From Candidatus Latescibacterota bacterium (lineage in GTDB: Bacteria > Latescibacterota > UBA2968 > UBA8231), in assembly GCA_022826515.1 (NCBI GenBank), contig JAJDUT010000030.1, positions 1 through 61,268 on the forward strand: a stretch of 61,268 nucleotides of DNA, read 5' to 3'. Under the pieces are notes generated by a model. That model was not told the origin of the DNA. It saw nothing but the letters and a program-made list of their open reading frames with translations, and did no database searches. The translations under genes and the position numbers were made by a program. Below are positions 9,050-18,780 of this stretch, in pieces; the stretch's first letter is position 1; every line of letters begins with the position of its first letter.

Positions 9050-10153
9050 ATGGGCGCTTATATCCTCCGCCGCCTGCTGTTGATGGTGCCGACGCTGTTC
9101 GGCATTATGACCATCAACTTCCTCATCATCCAAGCGGCTCCGGGCGGCCCGGTCGAGCGCACCATCGCGGTGATTCAGGGCTTTGGCACGGACGCCACCG
9201 AGCGGGTCAGCGGCTCGGGCATGGGCGAGACCCTCGACACCGAGGCGACGCCGGGCGGCGAGATCAGCAGCAAATACCGCGGTGCGCAAGGGCTCGACCC
9301 CGAATTGATCGCCGAGCTCGAACGCATGTACGGCTTCGACAAGCCGGTACACGAGCGCTTCTTGCAGATGATCGGCCAGTACGTGCGCTTCGACTTTGGC
9401 GAGAGCTTTTACCGCGACCAACGGGTCGTTGACTTGGTCAAAGAGAAGATGCCGGTGTCGATTTCGCTGGGGCTGTGGACTACGCTGCTGGTCTATTTCA
9501 TCTCCATTCCCCTTGGAATCGCCAAGGCCGTGCGCGACGGCTCGCGGTTCGACGTCTGGACCTCGGGGCTGGTCATCGTCGGCTACGCCATCCCCAGCTT
9601 CCTCTTTGCCATCCTGTTGATCGTGGTTTTTGCCGGTGGGCATTACTTCGACTGGTTCCCGCTGCGCGGCTTGACCTCGTCTAATTGGGATGAGCTGAGC
9701 CTCTTGGCCAAGATCGCCGACTACTTTTGGCACTTAGCGCTGCCGGTCGCGGCGATGGTCATTGGCGGCTTTGCCGGGCTGACTTTGCTGACCAAAAACT
9801 CCTTCCTCGACGAGATCAACAAGCTCTACGTCACCACGGCCCGCGCCAAGGGCCTGAGCGAAAACCGGGTGCTCTACGGCCACGTCTTCCGCAACGCCAT
9901 GCTGATCGTCATTGCCGGTTTCCCCAGTGCTTTTGTCGATATCTTCTTTACCGGTGCGCTGCTGACGGAAATCATCTTCTCATTGGACGGGTTGGGTTTG
10001 CTGGGCTATGAGGCGGCTATTGGCCGCGATTACCCGGTGATGTTTGCCACGCTGTATTTCTTCACCTTGCTGGGCCTGCTGATGCAGTTGGTGGGCGATT
10101 TGACCTATACGCTGGTCGATCGCCGCATCGACTTTGAAAGCCGCGAATCATGA
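9050..10153 (+). CDS. yejB: Yej-type ABC transporter inner-membrane permease YejB
   Basis: A 367-residue binding-protein-dependent permease of the DppB/OppB class. The N-terminus [16 protein letters not shown] holds the first membrane helix and is characteristic of the B-type subunit. A periplasmic loop of about 100 residues follows, then five more helices. The EAA-type coupling loop is at about residues 262-290 ([25 protein letters not shown]). The [14 protein letters not shown] segment and the long Gly/Thr-rich loop (residues 40-85) are typical of YejB rather than DppB. It pairs with YejE to form the channel. It overlaps yejE by 4 nt (ATGA). Confidence 0.94.
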   Translation: MGAYILRRLLLMVPTLFGIMTINFLIIQAAPGGPVERTIAVIQGFGTDATERVSGSGMGETLDTEATPGGEISSKYRGAQGLDPELIAELERMYGFDKPVHERFLQMIGQYVRFDFGESFYRDQRVVDLVKEKMPVSISLGLWTTLLVYFISIPLGIAKAVRDGSRFDVWTSGLVIVGYAIPSFLFAILLIVVFAGGHYFDWFPLRGLTSSNWDELSLLAKIADYFWHLALPVAAMVIGGFAGLTLLTKNSFLDEINKLYVTTARAKGLSENRVLYGHVFRNAMLIVIAGFPSAFVDIFFTGALLTEIIFSLDGLGLLGYEAAIGRDYPVMFATLYFFTLLGLLMQLVGDLTYTLVDRRIDFESRES

Positions 10154-11238
10154 GCGCTGTATCCGCCCCACCGCCTCCTCCGACGCGCTTGTTGGGCTTG
10201 CAGTTGTCGCGGCTCAATCAACGGCGGCTGGCCAATTTTCGCCGCAATCGACGCGGCTTTTGGAGTTTCTGGATATTCTGGGTCCTCTTCGCTCTGAGCT
10301 TGCCGGCTGAGTTCATCGCCAACGACCGCCCGCTGGTCGTTCGGTTCGACGGCAGTTATTACTTTCCGGTTCTCGCGACGTATCCCGAAACGACCTTTGG
10401 CGGCGATTTTGCGACCGAAGCCGAATACCGCGACCCCTTCGTCGTGGAGCTAATCGAGGAAAAGGGCTGGATCTTGTGGCCGCTGGTGTCCTATAGCTAC
10501 GACACGGTCAACTACGACCTCAAGCAACCGGCTCCTTCCCCGCCCGACGCTGAAAACTGGCTCGGCACGGACGACCAAGCGCGCGACGTGGTGGCGCGCG
10601 TACTCTACGGCTACCGCATCTCCGTGCTCTTCGGCCTGCTGCTGACGTTGTTCAGCGCCGCGGTCGGCATTGCCGCGGGTGCGGTGCAAGGGTATTTCGG
10701 CGGTTGGGTGGACTTGCTCTTTCAACGCTTTATCGAGATCTGGCAGGGCTTGCCGCTGCTCTATTTGCTGATCATCCTCGCCAGCGTGGTGGAGCCGAAT
10801 TTCTGGTGGCTGCTCGGCTTGTTGTTGCTGTTTCGCTGGATGGGCTTGGTCGGGGTCGTGCGCGCCGAATTCTTGCGCGCGCGCAACTTCGACTTTGTCA
10901 AAGCGGCCCGCGCCCTCGGCCAGAGCAATCGCCGCATCATGTGGCGGCACGTGCTGCCCAATGCCATGGTTTCGACCCTGACCTTTTTGCCCTTTGTGCT
11001 CACCGGCTCGGTGGCGGTGCTGACCTCGCTCGACTTCCTCGGCTTTGGCCTGCCGCCCGGCTCGCCGTCGCTGGGCGAATTGCTCAATCAAGGCAAGCGC
11101 AACCTCCAAGCGCCGTGGTTGGGCTTTACGGCTTTTTTAGCGCTGGCGGTGATGCTGTCGCTGTTGGTCTTTATCGGCGAGGCGGTGCGCGACGCGTTTG
11201 ATCCGCGCAAGACCTACGCCGGGGAGGACGGCGCATGA
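10150..11238 (+). CDS. yejE: Yej-type ABC transporter inner-membrane permease YejE
   Basis: A 362-residue C-type permease subunit with six predicted membrane helices. The [19 protein letters not shown]-terminal segment, then the first helix and the long periplasmic loop with [11 protein letters not shown] and [17 protein letters not shown], identify the YejE/OppC class; the last block is highly conserved. The EAA loop lies near residues 245-275 ([20 protein letters not shown]). It forms the translocation pathway with YejB. ATGA overlaps at both ends (with yejB and yejF) show a single translationally coupled operon. Confidence 0.94.
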   Translation: MSAVSAPPPPPTRLLGLQLSRLNQRRLANFRRNRRGFWSFWIFWVLFALSLPAEFIANDRPLVVRFDGSYYFPVLATYPETTFGGDFATEAEYRDPFVVELIEEKGWILWPLVSYSYDTVNYDLKQPAPSPPDAENWLGTDDQARDVVARVLYGYRISVLFGLLLTLFSAAVGIAAGAVQGYFGGWVDLLFQRFIEIWQGLPLLYLLIILASVVEPNFWWLLGLLLLFRWMGLVGVVRAEFLRARNFDFVKAARALGQSNRRIMWRHVLPNAMVSTLTFLPFVLTGSVAVLTSLDFLGFGLPPGSPSLGELLNQGKRNLQAPWLGFTAFLALAVMLSLLVFIGEAVRDAFDPRKTYAGEDGA

Positions 11239-12854
11239 GCTTGCTGACCATCGAAGACTTGGGCGTGCGCTTCCACGTCGAGGGAGAAGATGTCGAGGCC
11301 GTGCGCAGTGCTTCGCTGCACATCGAACGCGGCGAGACCGTGGCACTGGTCGGCGAATCCGGCTCGGGCAAGTCGGTGACCGCGCTCTCGGTGCTGCAAC
11401 TGTTGCCCTACCCGCGCGCCAGCCATCCCCAAGGCAGCGTCCGTCTCGATGGCGAGGAACTGTTGGGGGCTGCATCAGCTCAGTTGCAGGCACTGCGCGG
11501 AAACCGCGTGGCGATGGTTTTTCAAGAGCCGATGACCTCGCTCAACCCACTGCATTCCATCGAAAAGCAACTGTGCGAAACGCTCATCTTGCATCGGGGC
11601 CTGAGCCGCGCGGAAGCGCGCGACCGAGCTATGGAGCTTTTAGGGTTGGTCGGCCTCCCCGATGTCGAGGAACGTCTCGACGCTTGGCCGCACCAGCTTT
11701 CGGGCGGTCAGCGCCAGCGGGTGATGATTGCCATGGCCTTGGCCAACGAGCCAGACCTGCTCATTGCCGACGAACCGACTACGGCGCTCGATGTGACCAT
11801 TCAGGCGCAAATTCTCGCCCTGCTCAAGGATCTGCAAGCCCGGTTAGGCATGGCGATTCTGCTAATCACCCACGATCTGGGCATCGTCCGCCACATGGCC
11901 GATCGCGTCTATGTGATGAGCGACGGCGAGATCGTCGAACACAATGCCACCGAGTCTCTCTTCACCGCTCCGCAACACCCCTATACCCGCACGCTCCTAG
12001 CTTCCGAGCCTCAAGGGGAACCGGCTCTGATCGACGAGACCGCGCCCGAAGTCATCCGCACCCACAACCTCAAGGTCCACTTTCCCATCAAGCGCGGTCT
12101 GCTGCGCCGCACTGTGGGCCATGTAAAAGCAGTCGATGGAATTTCGCTCAGGATCCGCGCGGGGCAGACCGTCGGCATCGTCGGCGAATCCGGTTCGGGC
12201 AAGACCACCTTGGGTCAGGCGCTCCTGCGTCTGGTGGCCAGCGAAGGCCCCATCGAATTCGACAACCGCGACATCGAGAGTTGGCAGCAAAAACAGATCC
12301 GCCCACTGCGCCGGCAGATGCAGATCGTCTTCCAGGATCCCTTCGCTTCGCTGAGTCCGCGGCTGTCGGCTTTTCAGATTATCGAGGAGGGCCTGCTGAT
12401 TCACGCGATTGGCGGCGACTACCACCAGCGTCGGCAGCTAGTAGCCGAGGCCATGGCCGAAGTCAACCTGGACCCGTTGACCATGGACCGCTACCCGCAC
12501 GAGTTCTCCGGCGGCCAACGCCAGCGCATTGCCATCGCCCGCGCCATGGCCCTCAAGCCGCGCTTCGTGGTCCTCGACGAACCGACCAGCGCCTTAGACA
12601 AAACGGTGCAGGCCCAAATCGTCGAACTGCTGCTGCAACTACAAGAGCGCCACGGCCTAGCCTATTTGTTCATCAGTCACGATTTGAAGGTGGTCCGCGC
12701 CTTGGCGAGCGAGTTGATTGTGATGAAGGAGGGGTTGGTAGTTGAGCAGGGACCGACGCAGGAGGTTTTCGCCGCGCCACAAGAGCCCTACACGCGGGCG
12801 TTGATCGCGGCAGCTTTTGACATTGAGGCGATAGAGGACGGGGAAGACGGGTAG
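11235..12854 (+). CDS. yejF: Yej-type ABC transporter double ATPase YejF
   Basis: A 539-residue protein of two fused ABC ATPase domains that powers the YejBE permease at the inner membrane. Domain 1 has Walker A GESGSGKS (residues 40-47), signature LSGGQRQRV (155-163) and Walker B LLIADEP. Domain 2 has GESGSGKTT (about 316), [14 protein letters not shown] (about 424) and [12 protein letters not shown] (about 446). An oligopeptide-transporter C-terminal motif (HPYTRTLL / EPYTRALI) follows each domain. Its start overlaps yejE by 4 nt. The stop codon TAG (12852-12854) lies inside the edge of a dispersed hairpin repeat, so the native C-terminus may have been set by that insertion. Confidence 0.95.
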   Translation: MSLLTIEDLGVRFHVEGEDVEAVRSASLHIERGETVALVGESGSGKSVTALSVLQLLPYPRASHPQGSVRLDGEELLGAASAQLQALRGNRVAMVFQEPMTSLNPLHSIEKQLCETLILHRGLSRAEARDRAMELLGLVGLPDVEERLDAWPHQLSGGQRQRVMIAMALANEPDLLIADEPTTALDVTIQAQILALLKDLQARLGMAILLITHDLGIVRHMADRVYVMSDGEIVEHNATESLFTAPQHPYTRTLLASEPQGEPALIDETAPEVIRTHNLKVHFPIKRGLLRRTVGHVKAVDGISLRIRAGQTVGIVGESGSGKTTLGQALLRLVASEGPIEFDNRDIESWQQKQIRPLRRQMQIVFQDPFASLSPRLSAFQIIEEGLLIHAIGGDYHQRRQLVAEAMAEVNLDPLTMDRYPHEFSGGQRQRIAIARAMALKPRFVVLDEPTSALDKTVQAQIVELLLQLQERHGLAYLFISHDLKVVRALASELIVMKEGLVVEQGPTQEVFAAPQEPYTRALIAAAFDIEAIEDGEDG

Positions 12855-12914
12855 GGGGCGGTTTCAAACCGCCCCCTACGTGCGCCGGCATGACAAATGC
12901 TGCGTAACGTCAGT
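12851..12914 (-). repeat. Dispersed hairpin element, copy B
   Basis: This is the same element as copy D (61032-61095) in opposite orientation and nearly identical over about 64 bp. It has a 29-nt near-perfect palindrome (arms GTAGGGGGCGGTTT and AAACCGCCCCCTAC) at 12851-12879, then a CGCCGGCATGACAAATGC-like body and the end motif TGCGTAACGTCAGT. The TAG of the palindrome edge is the stop codon of yejF. The hairpin would be a strong RNA structure at the end of the yej transcript but has no U-tract. Confidence 0.85.
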
Positions 12915-12951
12915 TATTATTTATTATGCGTTGCGTATTGAAAGATTCTCT

Positions 12952-15003
12952 ATGGCTCTGAGGCAGTCCTCATTCGGTCGCGTATTGTTATTCGCGCTGG
13001 TGCTGATAGCGCAGCCGGCCCCCGCCCAGATTTCGGCGTGGAAGCTGGGCGGCGCTGGCCTGGCGTGGAGCGAAAGCGACACCACGCGTCTGTTCATCGA
13101 CTTCGCCAGCGCGCCCGGCTCCATCCAGCCCATCTACCTGACGCCTGAAAAAACGGTTTTTTCCCACCTCGACAACTGGGTTTTCTGGCGCGACCCCAGC
13201 GATATCGTCCTCGGCTATGTCGATGGCGAGACTCCGCGCGCTTGGAAGTGGAGCGACGGTTTGGCTGCCCCCAGCGGCAGCCTGCTTATCGATGGCGACG
13301 ACGCCACTTATTACCCGCCCCGCGCCGTGCCGCTCGAACGCGAGGTCTACACCATGGATCTGGCCGTTGCCGTGCCAGCTGTCTCCTTCGGCTTTACCAC
13401 CCCCAGCCAAGGCTTCCGCTCCGATGGCACGCCCCTCAAGACCGACGCAATTCCCGGCTACGACGTATCCGTCGCCAGCGAATCCGAGCGGCCCGTCGTC
13501 GAAGGCACGCTGGAGCCCCTCTCACATATCATCGCCGATGTCGATGAGAATTTCGAACCGCGCGTCACGATCCCCTTCCCCCGCCGCTACGTGCGCTTCG
13601 TGCGCTATCGGCGGCAGGTCTCGGTCCTCGACGAGGACTTTCTCGCCTCCTTCGTCCGCGGCCAATACCGGGATGCCCCACCCGGCACCATTGCCGAGTT
13701 TGAGCTCTTCGCCGAGGGCGTGCCCCGCAAGGCCATCTACAAAACCAGCATTACCGATCTCGGCCAGTCGGTGAACTTTGGGCGGTTGTTCTGGCGAACC
13801 ACGCCTTCGCGCATGGTCGATGGAACACCCGTGGAGACGCCCGACGCCGCGGTCGGAGTCAAGATCGAGGTGCGCACCGGCCGCGACGGGGACCCCGCCG
13901 TCTATCACGAGTACATGGCGACGGGTTTTGAACGCGTCGTCTCGCGCGAGCGCTACGAAGACCAGCTGCGCACCCGCCAGTTCCGCCCCAACCTCGAGTC
14001 ACCCATCGTCACCCTAGAGCCGCGCCCCGGCCTGCGCGCCTCCATCGGATACGACGACGAGAACTGGACTTTCTGGTCGGTGCCCTTCACCCAACCGGGC
14101 CTGCCGCTCAACCTGCGCAGCGGTTCTTATTTGCAATTGCGGATTGCGCTCGAAAGCCGGTCCTTCGACGATTTCGTCCGCCTCGACTCGCTGTGGATCG
14201 AGACCGCCCCGCTTTTGGCTGGCGACATTATCGGCGAGGTCGCCCTGCGCTCCGACCCGCAACCGGCACGTGGTTTCACCGAGGTCGCCCTAGGACAGGA
14301 GACCGACTTCGTCTATGACCTGCGGGCCGATTTTTCGCAGGTTGACGCCCCAGGCTTCGATGTGCTGCGAATCCGCACGGGGAGCCGCACCCGCTTCGCT
14401 GGCTTGGAGATGGGCCAACCGCTCGCAATGGTCGCACCCGCCGAGGTTATCGAGTCGGCAGACGGCCTGCTCGTCCACCTGCCCACCCGCGTCACCCGCG
14501 CCGACAACCCGCCGCTGCGCCTGTTCTTCTCAACCGCGCTATTCTCCTTTGCCACCACGTTCACCGGCGAGGTCTCCGACAGTGAGCGCGAGGTCTTGCC
14601 ACAGCCGGTCATCGGTGGCGACGCCGGCCAAGCGCTATCGACCAATAGCCTGCACGTGCTGGGGGTGGCGGACTCTACCCCGAGCGCGGTCCAAGGGCTG
14701 AGCGTCTCGACCTCGGTGCTGACCCCCAACGGCGATGGCGTCCACGATCGCCTGCAGATCCGCTACACGCTTTTTCGCCTGCCCGAATTGGTGCCAGTAG
14801 TGCTGGAAATCTACGCCCTCGACGGACGCAGATTGGCCCGCATTGACGCCGGGCGGCAGGCCGCCGGCCCGCAGGAAACCGAATGGGACGGACGCGACGA
14901 GCGCGGCGAATTGTTACCGCCCGGCGTCTATCTCCTGAGTGTCGCCCCCAATGCCGAATTTGCCACCTCGGCCCAGATTCTCCCTCTGGGTATCGCCTAC
15001 TAA
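12952..15003 (+). CDS. Large exported protein with FlgD/CHU_C-like C-terminal domain, paralogue 1 of 5
   Basis: A 683-residue secreted protein. The signal peptide (MALRQSSFGRVLLFALV...PAPAQ) is followed by a discoidin-like region (LLIDGDDATYYPP, then MDLAVAV). A second beta-rich region carries a degenerate ERYEDQL motif and NWTFWSVPF, followed by a cohesin-like beta domain. At residues 589-683 is the domain VLTPNGDGVHD...WDGRDERGELLPPGVYLLSV, typical of FlgD Ig-like and gliding-motility-associated C-terminal folds. It ends LGIAY. Function is not known; a surface or extracellular matrix role is inferred. ATG 12952 was chosen because the signal peptide begins there; an upstream in-frame start would lie inside repeat copy B. 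The next paralogue starts 12 nt after its stop. Confidence 0.85.
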   Translation: MALRQSSFGRVLLFALVLIAQPAPAQISAWKLGGAGLAWSESDTTRLFIDFASAPGSIQPIYLTPEKTVFSHLDNWVFWRDPSDIVLGYVDGETPRAWKWSDGLAAPSGSLLIDGDDATYYPPRAVPLEREVYTMDLAVAVPAVSFGFTTPSQGFRSDGTPLKTDAIPGYDVSVASESERPVVEGTLEPLSHIIADVDENFEPRVTIPFPRRYVRFVRYRRQVSVLDEDFLASFVRGQYRDAPPGTIAEFELFAEGVPRKAIYKTSITDLGQSVNFGRLFWRTTPSRMVDGTPVETPDAAVGVKIEVRTGRDGDPAVYHEYMATGFERVVSRERYEDQLRTRQFRPNLESPIVTLEPRPGLRASIGYDDENWTFWSVPFTQPGLPLNLRSGSYLQLRIALESRSFDDFVRLDSLWIETAPLLAGDIIGEVALRSDPQPARGFTEVALGQETDFVYDLRADFSQVDAPGFDVLRIRTGSRTRFAGLEMGQPLAMVAPAEVIESADGLLVHLPTRVTRADNPPLRLFFSTALFSFATTFTGEVSDSEREVLPQPVIGGDAGQALSTNSLHVLGVADSTPSAVQGLSVSTSVLTPNGDGVHDRLQIRYTLFRLPELVPVVLEIYALDGRRLARIDAGRQAAGPQETEWDGRDERGELLPPGVYLLSVAPNAEFATSAQILPLGIAY

Positions 15004-15015
15004 GGGGTAATGGCT

Positions 15016-17358
15016 ATGTCGAGCAAGCACATCTGCGCCTTACTGCTGTGCGCGGTCCCGGTCTGCGCCGACCAACTGGTCTTCGACAGCGCCGCAGAAT
15101 GGGCGACCTGGGAAAAGCCCTTCGGCCTAACACAGGTCGGGAGCGAGGGACAATTACAACTGGTCAAATTCCGCAAGGATATCAACGCAGTGCAGGACGC
15201 CCACCTGTTCGCGCACGAGACCAAAGGGCGCGGCGACTCGGTTTTTGGTGGCATCTGGGAAGTGGGGTCCAGCCCGGAGGCGGCCACGCTGGCTATCGAC
15301 GGCGATTCCGAGACCTTCTGGCAGCCCGACCCCGGTGCGGCACCCGAAGACTGGTTTATCACCATCGACCTAGGGCGCGCCGTCCTCGCTCGCGAAATCC
15401 GCCTGATCTTTCCCGACCGGGAAGGGGCCCGTCCCTTCAGGCAGTTTACCGTGCTGGTCAATACCGGCGTGCGCATCGTCGCCACCCAAGACGTCTTTCT
15501 TTTCCGCTCGGTCTATCGCACCACCCAACCTAATGAGGCGACCTCCATCGCCATACCTCTCGGATTTCCCGGCAACGACAGCACCTTGGTAATCGACGCC
15601 GGCCTGCGGATAGAGCCGGATCGCCGCGACCACTACCAGCTCATTCAGTACGTCAGTATCATGGCCGAGGAACAGAGCGCGGACGGGGCCCTCGCCGAGA
15701 TCGAGGTCATCGGCATCGGTGACAATATCGCCATCGGCACCGACCGGCGCGGCTCCTTCACCGACGGGGCCCGCGCCACGGCCACCGCCAACCTGTTCGA
15801 CGCCAATCTCAACACCAACAACTCCATTTCCTCAGGCGTTGGCGAACTGGGTTGGAAGGAAAACGGCGTGTGGTTCGGAGTCGATTTGGGCGCGGTGTTT
15901 TTCGTCGATGAGATGTTCATCTATTCGATGCGCCAGCAGGAGGGTACTCTGGGCTTTGGCGTCGGCGGCACAGGTCCCGGCCACACCATCCTCTTTTCGG
16001 ACGGCACCCGCGCCTTAGTCAGCGGCCTGCCGGTAGCAGAGCCCTTCGACTACGCCGAACTGCTCACCCACCTCAACCCCGGCTCCGACCGCCTGCGTTA
16101 TATCCGCTATCTCTTCAGACCGCGCAAAATGCGCTATTTGTTCTGGCACGGCGTCACCGACAGCGGCTGGGGCCAGGCCAAATGGGGGGAGTTCATGGTC
16201 TTCTCACCGGGCTATCCCGCCGAGGTCGTACTGCGATCCGACTTTATCGATCTGGGTGCCGTAGATGGCCGTCCCAAGGTCATCAACGCACTCTCCTGGG
16301 ACGCCGAACTGCCCGCGGACACCCGCATCCAATTGCGCTCGCGCTCGGGCAACGCGCTCAGCGAGCAATACACCTTCTACGACAAGAAGGGAGACGAGGT
16401 CACCGAGGAGAAATACAATAGTCTGCCCAAGGTTCTCAAAGGTGCTATCGACACCGCCTTGGTGGTGGGCGAGGACTGGAGCGCGTGGAGCAACGAGTAC
16501 CAGTCCTCGGGTGATCCCTTCAAGTCGGAGAGTCCGCGCCGTTTTGTGCAATTGGAACTGATCTTCGCCACCGACGACCCCGAGTTTGCGCCGACGGTCC
16601 ATTCGCTAGCGATCGAGTTTGAGGAGGCTTTGGTGCAGGAGGCCTTGGGACGCATCGAACCGCGCGAGGTGCGCCCCAACGAGGCCACCCGCTTCACCTA
16701 CGCCTTGGCGACGTGCGCGTTGCCCACAGACAGCGGCTTCGACCTCTTGCGCTTTACCCTGCCTGGGCCGGTTGACCTCGAGGCTGGCGTGGAGGTGAGC
16801 GCGGGAGCAGCACCCATCGATCCCGTGGCGGTGGAAGCGCGGGGCGACTCGCTCTTCATCGCCCTGCCAGAGATGATCGCCGCCGACTCGCTCGAAGTCA
16901 GCTTTACTACCCGCGTCCTGCAAAACGCCGCCCTCTTCGCCCTCGACCTCGGCACCAACGAGCGACCGGGTCTGTGGCAATCGGTGGAGGCCATGACCCG
17001 CCGCGCCAATATCGTGCTCTTGCCCGAACTGACTAGCAGCCGCTGGCTCATCGACGACCTCGCGATAGACCCACCGATCTTCACCCCCAATGGCGACGGG
17101 ATCAACGACCAGGTCGCGATCCGCTTTGCCGTCTTGAAGGTCGCCGCGCCCGCACCGCAAGTGGAGATCTTCGACCTGAGCGGGCATCAGGTGGCACGGC
17201 TGAGCCCATCATCGGTGGGCAGTTTACGATCTTACCTGTGGGATGGAGTTGATATACAGGGCGCGGTCGTGCCGCCGGGGATCTACCTCTGCCGCATTGA
17301 TCTGGGCGCTCAGACCGGCGAGGACGATGCCGTGCGTCTGATCGGGCTGGCGTACTGA
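15016..17358 (+). CDS. Large exported protein with FlgD/CHU_C-like C-terminal domain, paralogue 2 of 5
   Basis: A 780-residue secreted protein with the layout of its neighbour. The signal peptide is MSSKHICALLLCAVPVCA. A discoidin/F5-8C-like domain starts near residue 90 (LAIDGDSETFWQPD, then WFITIDLGRAV). A second galactose-binding-like domain follows (FDANLNTNNSISS...WFGVDLGAVFF). Then comes the module RSRSGN...EKYNSLPKVLKGAI...WSAWSNEY...SPRRFVQLE, and a terminal domain at about 688-780 with IFTPNGDGIND, WDGVD and VPPGIY. It ends LIGLAY. AAGGGG upstream is better spaced for ATG 15016 than for ATG 15010. It is likely co-transcribed with paralogue 1. Molecular function unknown. Confidence 0.85.
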   Translation: MSSKHICALLLCAVPVCADQLVFDSAAEWATWEKPFGLTQVGSEGQLQLVKFRKDINAVQDAHLFAHETKGRGDSVFGGIWEVGSSPEAATLAIDGDSETFWQPDPGAAPEDWFITIDLGRAVLAREIRLIFPDREGARPFRQFTVLVNTGVRIVATQDVFLFRSVYRTTQPNEATSIAIPLGFPGNDSTLVIDAGLRIEPDRRDHYQLIQYVSIMAEEQSADGALAEIEVIGIGDNIAIGTDRRGSFTDGARATATANLFDANLNTNNSISSGVGELGWKENGVWFGVDLGAVFFVDEMFIYSMRQQEGTLGFGVGGTGPGHTILFSDGTRALVSGLPVAEPFDYAELLTHLNPGSDRLRYIRYLFRPRKMRYLFWHGVTDSGWGQAKWGEFMVFSPGYPAEVVLRSDFIDLGAVDGRPKVINALSWDAELPADTRIQLRSRSGNALSEQYTFYDKKGDEVTEEKYNSLPKVLKGAIDTALVVGEDWSAWSNEYQSSGDPFKSESPRRFVQLELIFATDDPEFAPTVHSLAIEFEEALVQEALGRIEPREVRPNEATRFTYALATCALPTDSGFDLLRFTLPGPVDLEAGVEVSAGAAPIDPVAVEARGDSLFIALPEMIAADSLEVSFTTRVLQNAALFALDLGTNERPGLWQSVEAMTRRANIVLLPELTSSRWLIDDLAIDPPIFTPNGDGINDQVAIRFAVLKVAAPAPQVEIFDLSGHQVARLSPSSVGSLRSYLWDGVDIQGAVVPPGIYLCRIDLGAQTGEDDAVRLIGLAY

Positions 17359-17410
17359 CGCCCGCTTCACCGCATTCGCGAGTTGCCCATCTTTAGTCTT
17401 TCTTTTTTTT

Positions 17411-17434
17411 GCGTAGATTCGCGTTAATTCGCGG
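17411..17434. repeat. Short repeat-like motif upstream of the racemase-type gene
   Basis: A T-rich run is followed by a segment in which ATTCGCG occurs twice (GATTCGCGTTAATTCGCGG), with a related CATTCGCGAG about 40 bp upstream. Motifs of this kind are often the remains of small dispersed repeats. It marks the junction at which base composition changes into the following gene. Confidence 0.3.
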
Positions 17435-17488
17435 AGGCTTTGTAGCTTCTTCTTATATGAACCAATGTCGTTAGAAAACAGGAGTTAA

Positions 17489-18664
17489 ATGATGAAGATA
17501 ACTGGAGTCACACCGTGGCTTGTTAAATCACCAGCGCCTTACCTAGATACCGCCGGTGACCGCCCCGACAGAGAACGAGAGTATGTCTTCGTTCAAGTCT
17601 CAACAGACGAAGGGATCACAGGGTGGGGCGAAATTACCGGCACCAGCCCAGTAGCAAATAGAGCAGTCTGTGCCATGCTTGCACAAACCAGCAGTCTAAT
17701 TGAAGGCGATGACGCAACGCGCATTGAGACGATATGGAACAAGGTTTTCCGAGCGTTTACCTACATGGGAACGCGGGGTGCCACCTCAAATATCGTCAGT
17801 GCTATTGATATCGCGTTGTGGGATATTCGCGGTAAGCAGTTGGGATTACCAATCTATGAACTGGTTGGCGGGGGACCCGTTCGGGACTCGATATCTCTTT
17901 ACACGCATCCAGGAGGTGGGAACGATCCAGAGCGCGCGGCAGCGCATTGCAAAGCGATTGCAGAAACAGGTCATACCGCGTTGAAAACCGATCCGTTCCC
18001 TCACCATCGGGAAGAAGCCAACGGCTATTTGAGTGGGCAGATGGATGCCGCAGGAGAGGAACAGGGCGCAAATGTGATCGCTGCAATTCGAGAGGCGGTC
18101 GGACCTGACATTCAAATTCTCATCGACTGTCACGGTCGGTTTGATGTAGCAACAGCGATTCGGCTCGCGAAAAGGTTGGAACCTTACAACATCGGATGGT
18201 TTGAAGAGCCGGTCCCCGTTGAAAGCTACCACGCATTGAAGCAGGTCAGACAGAACGTCAGCGTGCCAATCTGTGTCGGTGAGCGGCTCCAGACCCGCTA
18301 TGAGTTCGTGCCAGTCCTTGAAAATGAACTCGCGGACTATATCATGCCAGATGTGACGTGGGCGGGTGGTATTTCAGAGTTGAAGAAAATTGCGACGCAG
18401 GCGGAGGCGTACTACGTGCCGATCTCGCCACACGATGCAAGCGGTCCCATCAATGTGCTGGCTGGGGCGCATACGATGATGACAGTCCCAAATTTCTACA
18501 AATTAGAGACCAGTCGCGCCAAGCTCAACGCTTATGATGTGCTGATTGACCATCCGTTGGATGTCAGAGATGGCTGCCTACATCTGTCCAACCGTCCCGG
18601 CTTGGGAATTGAGATGAACGTCGATTATCTGCGCAGTAAAGCAATCGCGCCATTTTCAGGCTGA
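17489..18664 (+). CDS. Mandelate racemase/muconate lactonizing enzyme family protein (galactonate dehydratase-like)
   Basis: A 391-residue enolase-superfamily enzyme, which would abstract a proton alpha to a carboxylate with Mg2+, probably dehydrating a sugar acid. Metal ligands are Asp213 (LIDCHGRFD), Glu239 (WFEEPVP) and Glu265 (VGERLQ). The catalytic His315 lies in SPHDASGP, and His215 in DCHGR is the extra His seen in galactonate/mannonate dehydratase-type members. The N-terminal capping domain is complete. AGGAG precedes the ATG. Codon use is less GC-rich than in both neighbours (many ATT, GAA, CAA and AAT codons), and the gene stands alone between unrelated genes, consistent with recent transfer. 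Exact substrate is not assignable. Confidence 0.92.
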   Translation: MMKITGVTPWLVKSPAPYLDTAGDRPDREREYVFVQVSTDEGITGWGEITGTSPVANRAVCAMLAQTSSLIEGDDATRIETIWNKVFRAFTYMGTRGATSNIVSAIDIALWDIRGKQLGLPIYELVGGGPVRDSISLYTHPGGGNDPERAAAHCKAIAETGHTALKTDPFPHHREEANGYLSGQMDAAGEEQGANVIAAIREAVGPDIQILIDCHGRFDVATAIRLAKRLEPYNIGWFEEPVPVESYHALKQVRQNVSVPICVGERLQTRYEFVPVLENELADYIMPDVTWAGGISELKKIATQAEAYYVPISPHDASGPINVLAGAHTMMTVPNFYKLETSRAKLNAYDVLIDHPLDVRDGCLHLSNRPGLGIEMNVDYLRSKAIAPFSG

Positions 18665-18780
18665 AGTGTGGTCACCCCCCGCTGCTTGAGCACCCACGCC
18701 AGCGGCGCGCCGACCCGTTCGCGATGTAGTGCGAATAGTCCGTGTGGACTCAGCCCACGACGCATATTAAATTTCCCGCC

